64,000 nucleotides of DNA. It comes from Watersipora subatra. Lineage: Eukaryota > Bryozoa > Gymnolaemata > Cheilostomatida > Watersiporidae. Below the pieces are notes generated by a model. That model searched no databases and had not been told where the DNA came from. It was given only the letters and a program-made list of their open reading frames with translations. Both the position numbers and the translations under genes were made by a program. Numbering within the stretch: position 1 is the first letter of the stretch; every line of letters begins with the position of its first letter. This document shows, piece after piece, positions 56,911 through 64,000 of the stretch. The stretch covers positions 59,438,248-59,502,247 of the forward strand of contig NC_088711.1 of NCBI RefSeq assembly GCF_963576615.1, in the 5' to 3' direction.

Positions 56911-59900
56911 TTAGCTGGACCATTTGACACTTGTCACTTAAAAGGTGCAGTTGTTGATAACAAGTTTGTAGTGACCAGTATGCGAGTAACATATAAAAAT
57001 GAGTGTAACATATAAAGTAACAACATATATGTAACTATACTAAGACACACATTACATGCAGATGGTATCTAGCACAACTACCAATACTACCTATTATCTA
57101 CTTTAACAACTAGGAAGCTGCTATTACATTATGTTTATCCATGAACTTTGTCTTTCATCTTTAGTCACGTTCATTCGAAGAATTTTAAGTTTTACATAAA
57201 ACTTTAGTAGATCAAACTAATCATAAAGACTTTCAACTAAATTAAGTGTTGTTCTCATGTGAAAATACAAAACCGTTATGAACATGATTCACCATGTTAG
57301 AGAGTTTCCTTGTAGAGGTCGATTAGAACCATCCATGAATCAAAAAATGACAAGTTGTTTTGAGTATGGGTGGCAGCTGGCACTGTGTTGTACATTAAAT
57401 ATAGATACTTATATCTGTAGTAGAATTTGTAAATGTAGTCATTGTAGAACAGGTTTTTATTGTTTATACAGATGATTTGAAGTTACAAAACTTTTAAACT
57501 ATTCACTAAACATTTAGACTCTTCTTCTTAAAACCAAATAATATTTTGTTAACCGGTTTCCATGTTTATATTCACATTCATTTTACACTCACTTAAGAAT
57601 ATTGTGGAGTTAGTAGAAGCGTTAATTAATAGTTAAATATTCAACCTCATTAGCAGTAAACTCTCTGCTTACGTGGCTATAAACTGATAATAAAGGTGTA
57701 CAATCATTCAAGGTGCTATAGTTTTTATTTAACATTATAGTAGCTTTTACAATTAAAGATGTAGCATTGTAACTCAAACAATTTTTTTTAACTTTCTCTC
57801 ACCTACCAAATGTATTTGCATTATAGGAGAATGTAATTCTGAGAATATTCAATGACTTGTTGACAGTCGACCACACGACAGACCCTTTCACTATTGTGTA
57901 AATGGTAGATAGACTATTATTAAAGAGTTTTTAAAAAGTCTTCTATCTGTCTTATTTAAATGTTTATTGATTATTTTTCTCTGTTCGCTTGAAATGCAAA
58001 AACACGCTGAAATATTTATGTTTATCTATCTCCTTTAAGATTTTCTCTCTCTCCACAGCAAACTCATTGTAGTCGAGTTGATCATTTTTTTTAGTTCACA
58101 AACTTATTTGGTCAGTTCAATAAAAAATTTCAGGCGAATGAGTTATCTGTATATTCTAAATTTACATTTAGGTTATCATAGAACTTTGACCATAAGAGTT
58201 GGCTTTTATATTTACACCAACCCTTGTAAGAGAGCAGACAACTCTTTCTATACCTTATTATTTATGAAGGATATTAAACATTTCCAATCTATGCGTATTA
58301 TTCCCAGAGCGCAAATTAAATAATATTACTCAGTATTTTTACTCCAATACAAAGATATATTTGTCTATCATTCGAATATTGATTTGGCAAAATCCCTCAT
58401 TGGTGCAGAGTAAGTTTATGTAGAATGAACTAAACTTGTAGCAATTCCATGATCTATTTGCTGCCATTACCAAATACGAATTGATCACTCACAGCTGTTG
58501 AGTATCTTGCTATTTTCTCTAGTAACCAAGAGATGAGGACTAAAGGTGCTCAGAATTTTTTGTTCACTGGTTGGCTGTTTTGAGCAACTTTTTGTTGTAG
58601 TTGGTCAGTGATGCGTTCTCAGTAACTATAACTTGACGGCATTTAACACTCACAACACTGTAGTGTAAGCACATGTTTACTCTCATTAGGTGTATAATTA
58701 TCTACATCAAATAATAGAGGTAAAAACTTCACTTACTGTACAACATACTTCAAGGTTCAGTGACCAAACTATTATTTGTTACATGCGCTCTCTGTGTTTA
58801 TTAATATGTTTGCTTTTGTTAACAAATGAATACACGGTCTGATCCCTGCATTTAGTAGAAATATTTATGTCGAAGCTTTCCACATAAACTCTAGGAATAC
58901 AGGAAGTACTAACTTTTAGAAAATATGAAAATAGCGGAAAAGTATGAGATTAATGTTCTTATTTCTGCATCACATAAGCATTTTTATGCAAACCTATAGT
59001 TCTATGTTCATCTCAATCTCTTGACTCCAAATAAACAAATGAGTAACTGCATCTAAGAAGTAAAAGTTATATGGTTTATTGATAACTTAAGGAGGTTATA
59101 TGGCACTTTCATATTTCATTTTTAACTCTTGCCTATTCTCACCCGGTGAATCTACAGTTTTGATGAACTTATAATCTGTAGATTATCATGTTCAGGCCTC
59201 TGTAAGACAATTTTAGACTTTAGATCTGATGGCCATCACAGCTGAAAACCTTTGCTTTCATTCCTATGTGAAAGGAAAATCCAGTAGTTGATGACCAGTT
59301 TTAGGGCTAGTGTAGGATTTGTGAAACGCATGATATGAATTTGTGAGAATCTTTTTATTACTAAGTTTTTGGAAAACTAGTTTTACTTGTCTGCTGCCAT
59401 GAATGCTGTATGTTTTGTAGTGCAGCACTGGTGTCAAGGAAAAACAAATCTGAAAGTTCAGCATGTAGCTACCATCCTTTGAGGGGCATTTCATAAGCTT
59501 TCTAGCCAATCAAAAAATTCCAATTCTTCAGCAGGAACCAATGAAATTCAAATGGATGCCTGTTATTCAGTTCAATGGTTGTTAGTGCTAGACTGCATAT
59601 AAATGCTTCAGTGAATACAGGGCTCCATCATTAACAATCAGATCATAGTAAAGTGACACTGGAAACTTTGGTAAGAGATGTATACATATAGTCAACTAGT
59701 TACAATAGAGCTGTAAATACTGGTACTTTACACTCTGTTTCAATAGATCAAATATGTAGTTATTGATCAGATCTGTTCTACATTTGCCTGTTGTACACTG
59801 AAGATGAAATACTGATGCTATATACTCATATTCAGACATATAAAGAAATGAAGAGTCATGTACTAAGACTATAGAATGAATTGCTGCGATGAGGAAGAAT

Positions 59901-62340
59901 CTTTTTACAATTAGTCAGCACTTTTTTGTGGTAAATATTCTACTCTGTAACTGCCACAATTGCCATCTGCATCTATAGACCCAGAGATAATGGCAAACTT
60001 TCATATAATATGAGAAAGGGTGTCGAGCAGCTCACAAACTTGTACATAAAAAGAAAATTAAAAGTAAAAACCAGAATGTTTAATTTTACAAGTAATGATT
60101 AGCTACAGCAACTAATTGAAAACTATTCATAACTTCAGATATTAAAACTCTAAAAAAGAAAGTCAGATGAAATGACTGTAAGATGTACGGTATAAACATG
60201 TATGTAATCACACTTGAACACACATCACATGTAGATGGTATCTAGCACAACTTCTGATACTACCTAATCTATTCTTTAACAGCTAGGAAGCTGCTGTGAT
60301 ATTATCTATATCCACGATTACTTTCTTTCATCTTATAATGAGCTTACCTTGAGAAGTTTGAGTTTTACCAAAACCTTAGTAGAACAAACTAACCATATGA
60401 ACTTTTAACAAAAATATGTATTGTTTTCATGTGAAAATATAGAACTATTATGGACGTGATTCACTAAGCTCAAGAATTTCCTTGTTGTTATCGCTTCAAG
60501 CCACTCATCAATCAAAAGTGACAAGTTGTTTTGAGGGTTAGTGACAGATGTACTGTAACTGTGTTGCATGCTAAATATAAGTGTTTATACCTGTAGTAGA
60601 ATCTGTAAATTTATTTGTTCTAGAGCATATATTTATTGTTCATGAGGATGAATCTGAAGTAACAAAATTTTTCAACTATTGACTAAACAGTCAGACTCTT
60701 CATATAAAAACTATACAATAGTTTAATAAATTAATTAACTTGTTTCTATGTCTATATTTACATTTATGTTACACTCAAATAAGAATATGGTTACTGGAAT
60801 TGAAGGAGTGGCTATGCAATAAAAGTTACTGGAAGTGTCTCTTAATAGTTACCCTTTCAACCTTATCAGCAGGGTAGTCCTTGTTTACATAACCTGTAAA
60901 ATCAGAATAGAAGTATATCTTTCAAGTTACCACAAATCGAAGTTAGCACTACGGTAGATTTCACATTTAGGAACTCTTTTCAAATCCATTTATGCTGTCA
61001 AACTTATTTGTATTTTAGGAGAGCCTAACTTTAACGATTTTCTGTTGTCAGATTTGTTCACCATAATAATAATGGAAAATAGTCTTAGAAATGCTTACTA
61101 CGAACTGATAATGTTGGCTTAGTGTAGCGCTAGCGCGTGATAGTTCGGCTTTTGACTAACAGTTGTAAAAGTAGACAAATCCAACTACTCACTGGAGGTC
61201 AAAACTAACATTTATTTTTATAACTCTCAAAGCGTAATTAAATTTCATCTATAGCCTCTAATGTGAGCTAATCATCCTTATGTTAGAATGTGTTTGGTAT
61301 TTTCCAACTAGTTATTAGCTATTATTTAGTTACTACTAATTAGACATCAAACAAGTTATTACTAACAATTGTTCATGTAGTATTATTCTCAGTAAACACT
61401 ACATAGAAACATAGTTTTCCTGGTCTGTATATGTAAATGTCAAAACAAAAATTTGACAAAACATTACTTTGGCGATCTTGTACATGTAACTTGCAGTGAT
61501 TACGCTACTTTTAAACACCTGTTTGTAGAGTTTAGTTTTATGTGATTGAATGTGTTGCTAACAGCTATGCCTTTTTATTGTACACAATAGTATTTCTTGA
61601 GGTGCTTATAGTTTCAGAAAAGGTTTTTGGTCGCTGAGTGGTATGAACAGTAAACCATCTCACTTCAGCTTCATTTGATGCAAATAAAAAATTGATTATC
61701 CAATTAACGTTTTATTTTTCCTACTAAATGACTTTAAATTACAATAAATAAGAATGTGCAAATCTCATACAGTGTGGCTATAAAATTTGGAAAATTAGCA
61801 AAAAGAGCTAGTAAGTGTTGCATATAGTTTTGTGAATTTTGAACACCGTGCAACCAAGTTTTTTATATTTCCCTACGTTAGCAATGTATAGTTGTTCTCA
61901 AAAACTTAAGCACTGATAGACAAAAAGGTACTTTTTCTGGCTGAGCAAGAATGACCAGCTAAACTCAAAAGTAAAATAAAATATATGAGAGTTTGACCTG
62001 CTTCCCTTTAGTTAAGCAAGGTAGTACAGTAGAGCAAAACATTTTTTATGATAACAATTAAAGCACTTGGTTTCTCTTGCCAATTCAGCAACTTATTCTC
62101 ACATGTGTTAGTCATGAAAATCACGACCAGATAACTCTCTAATTAGGTATTTAAACAGTTACGACCTAAAATAGTAATAGTAGTAAACAGGTTAAAGTCA
62201 GAACCTTGAAGTTATTTCACTACACACCATGGTAAGTGTAGATAACTCTCATTATGACTCACTTTCATTCAGCAGCGTGGTTAACATTTCTTCTTCTTAA
62301 GCTCTATTTTAGTTGAAAATCACAAATTATATCAATTGAA
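56911..62340. repeat. segmental duplicates R/T chain before gene copy 5
   Basis: 57.0-57.9 kb and 60.2-61.05 kb are both collinear with 45.2-45.85 kb. 59.1-59.35 kb resembles 3.2-3.34 kb. 59.4-60.2 kb matches 43.0-43.8 kb. 61.1-62.3 kb matches 28.37-29.1 kb. Short frames (57278-57475, 58078-58323, 59264-59509 minus) are not conserved between the copies and are not called. 58.0-59.0 kb holds nothing recognised. Confidence 0.65.
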
Positions 62341-62403
62341 AACAAGGACCTTGGTTTAAAAGTAAATGTGCAAACACCAGAAAAAGAAGGCACAGACAGC
62401 AAA

Positions 62404-63703
62404 ATGGACAATGATGACAGCACCAGCTGCATTAAAGACAATCACCAGGATGATGATGGGGAGAAAACTCCAGGACGTCTAAACTTTGCAAGATCTCAAA
62501 GCCATCCAAGCCTTTCAAGAAGTTCAGAGCTTCAAAAACTTCGAGTATCTGCAAGTCTCATGCGGCTTCAACACCTTAACCACTCCTGTTGCCTCAACCA
62601 AAAAGAAAAATTAGTAAGATGTTATAGATATATTCTAGATGTATCAGCTGCTCTTATACAGACCTGTATAAATTAGGAGTTCCCTAACTCTTAATAAAAC
62701 AGAGAAACTATATATCATATTTCTACTTCCAGGTACAAATACTATAATGTCAATAATTCAATTAAAAAACTAATAATTTCATTAACATTTGATCTAAAAA
62801 TACGCAAATGTAAAAATTATAGACTATCTTATTTTTTGTAAAAATCGGCCATTTGCTTGCACACACTTGGATGTTTTTAAAATTGATAAGGATTATGTTA
62901 CATTATTCAATCTGTTCGTGTTTTCTATGAAGACAGAGAGAAACAGACAGCAAGCAATCATGACCTTTTATTGGTAATAACATAAAATCTACAACAGATT
63001 ATTTGTAAAACTGTTAAAAGGCTGTTACTTGACTTCGGATATTCTTATGAGAAAAGTTCCTTGTGAAAAATGTACCTAATAAACTCTCTATTTATCGTGC
63101 TTCTTGTATTAATGGTATTAGAATAATGATATTTTTATGGGCAAGTTAGCATTTTATGACATTAAGACTTTGTTGTCAGGACAATGGTTTGTGCTTTCTG
63201 TCTTTTGAATCAATTTCATTTTAATACAGAGGACCGCTAACTCAGTATTGCCAGTAGCTCCTAAAGGTTATAATCCAAATATACACGCGCCTGTACCACC
63301 TTTTCACAAACCTCCACAACGACCTTCTGATGATGAAGACAGCTCTCAGAATGAACAGTAAGCCAGTGGAAAAATAATAAGTTTAGACAGCTAAAGTTCA
63401 GCATTCTACCACTTGAGTTTTTTGTGTTCTTGTTTATTGTGTCTATTGACAAATTGTTTATTTTAGGCGTACTACATTTGTTTTATAATGGCTTATTGAC
63501 CAAGTCTTTAAAACTTTTAACTTATAATCATATATTACTAGAAACTATGAACAGCTACAGACTGACTCAACGATGCCACATAATGAACAGGGAAGATATA
63601 AAGATGATGCTGCTATTGCTCCATCTATGTCATCTACACGCTTCCTACAAACATCTCATAATAACAGTGATAAGATCGATGAGCCTCAGGGTCAGCAGTC
63701 AGT
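62404..63703 (+). CDS. repeated gene, copy 5: exons A, B, C (continues past window)
   Basis: Exon A 62404-62613: MDNDDSTSCIKDNHQDDDGE, then a basic stretch (QKLRVSASLMRLQHLNH), phase 0 donor GTAAGA. The frame is open further upstream (QTPEKEGTDSK) but without ATG, unlike copy 2. Exon B 63230-63357: acceptor TTTTAATACAG, open, APVPPFHKPPQRPSDDEDSS, donor GTAAGC. Exon C 63542-63703: acceptor ATTACTAG, NYEQLQTDSTMPHNEQGRYK, ends DEPQGQQSV at GTAAGAG. Phases 0 and 2 agree with copies 3 and 4. Compared with copies 3 and 4, exon C lacks an in-frame insert of about 50 bp after NYEQLQ. Later exons lie beyond the window. Function unknown. Confidence 0.65.
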
Positions 63704-63705
63704 GT

Positions 63706-64000
63706 AAGAGCATCTCTCTGCGTCTTTTTCTGTCTTTTTCTTTATCTGTCTTTCCATATCCCTCTCTTTCTTTATCTCTTTCTTCATCTCTCTCTTTCCA
63801 TACTCTCTTTCTTTATCTCTTTCTTCATCTCTCTCTTTCCATACTCTCTTTCCATACTCTCTTTCCACACTCTCTTTCCATACTCTCTTTCCATACTCTC
63901 TTTCTATACTATCTTTCTATACTCTCTTTCCATACTCTCTTTCCATACTCTCTTTACACACTCTCTTTCTATACTCTCTTTCCATACTCTCTTTCCATAA
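63706..64000. repeat. CT-rich tract after exon C of copy 5
   Basis: Begins within a few bases of the exon C donor and runs to the window edge. Early part TTTATCTCTTTCTTCATCTC, later 11-bp CTCTTTCCATA units. It has the same position relative to exon C as the 30.63 kb tract in copy 2, but a different repeat unit. Confidence 0.95.

Noticed and set aside
56492-56992. 166-codon minus frame with a repeating nonapeptide
   Set aside because: Produced by a 27-bp minisatellite whose unit is a multiple of three; paralog at 18.4 kb has no such frame.
59264-59509. 81-codon minus frame in duplicate R
   Set aside because: The paralog at about 43.0 kb does not keep the frame open.

Overview
This is an AT-rich window of intron-containing animal nuclear DNA. 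Spliced exons, GT-AG introns, LTR and non-LTR retrotransposons, hAT and TA-inserting DNA transposons, long microsatellites and a 10.5 kb satellite all point to a metazoan. The transposon repertoire looks like an aquatic invertebrate (a lophotrochozoan is plausible), but the species cannot be named from sequence alone. There are no bacterial-style operons, rRNA genes, CRISPR arrays or intact tRNA genes.

Layout. At 1-5 kb there are minus-strand exons of an unnamed zinc-binding-type protein (1.2-2.1 kb), then a segmentally duplicated stretch. At 5.05-15.56 kb lies one satellite array of 42/43-bp units (about 245 copies) with signs of higher-order amplification. At 15.6-18.7 kb there is non-coding duplicated DNA. 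At 18.71-22.20 kb is a decayed Ty3/gypsy-type LTR element that has lost its RT/RNase H. At 22.7-32.0 kb are two decayed or truncated copies of a repeated multi-exon gene, split by TA microsatellites, a 3.5 kb minus-strand LINE with a restriction-like endonuclease, and a 1.4 kb CT-rich tract. At 32.13-34.70 kb is a hAT transposon with a perfect 8-bp target duplication. At 35.15-42.47 kb is a 7.3 kb TA-flanked element with long inverted repeats inside it. At 43.82-45.21 kb is a small hAT element. At 46-52.4 kb are two well preserved copies of the repeated gene; the first has in its first intron a TA-flanked MITE that itself carries a solo LTR. At 52.86-54.67 kb is a second LTR element (minus strand, RT/RNase H remnant). 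At 54.7-62.3 kb are further segmental duplicates with a 27-bp minisatellite. At 62.35-64 kb is a fifth gene copy, cut by the window end.

The most interesting unit is the repeated gene. Five copies on the plus strand share exon A (small acidic start), exon B (proline/histidine-rich, then acidic) and exon C. In copies 3, 4 and 5 the exons are open, the splice sites are canonical and the intron phases agree (A-B phase 0, B-C phase 2). In copy 4 the phase chain continues into exons D and E. This is strong internal evidence for a real, tandemly duplicating gene family of unknown function. Copies 1 and 2 look broken or incomplete. The surrounding non-coding DNA is duplicated with it, and several transposons can be dated relative to the duplication because paralogous empty sites lie in the same window.

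Everything was read by eye; alignments, divergence values and database identity were not computed.
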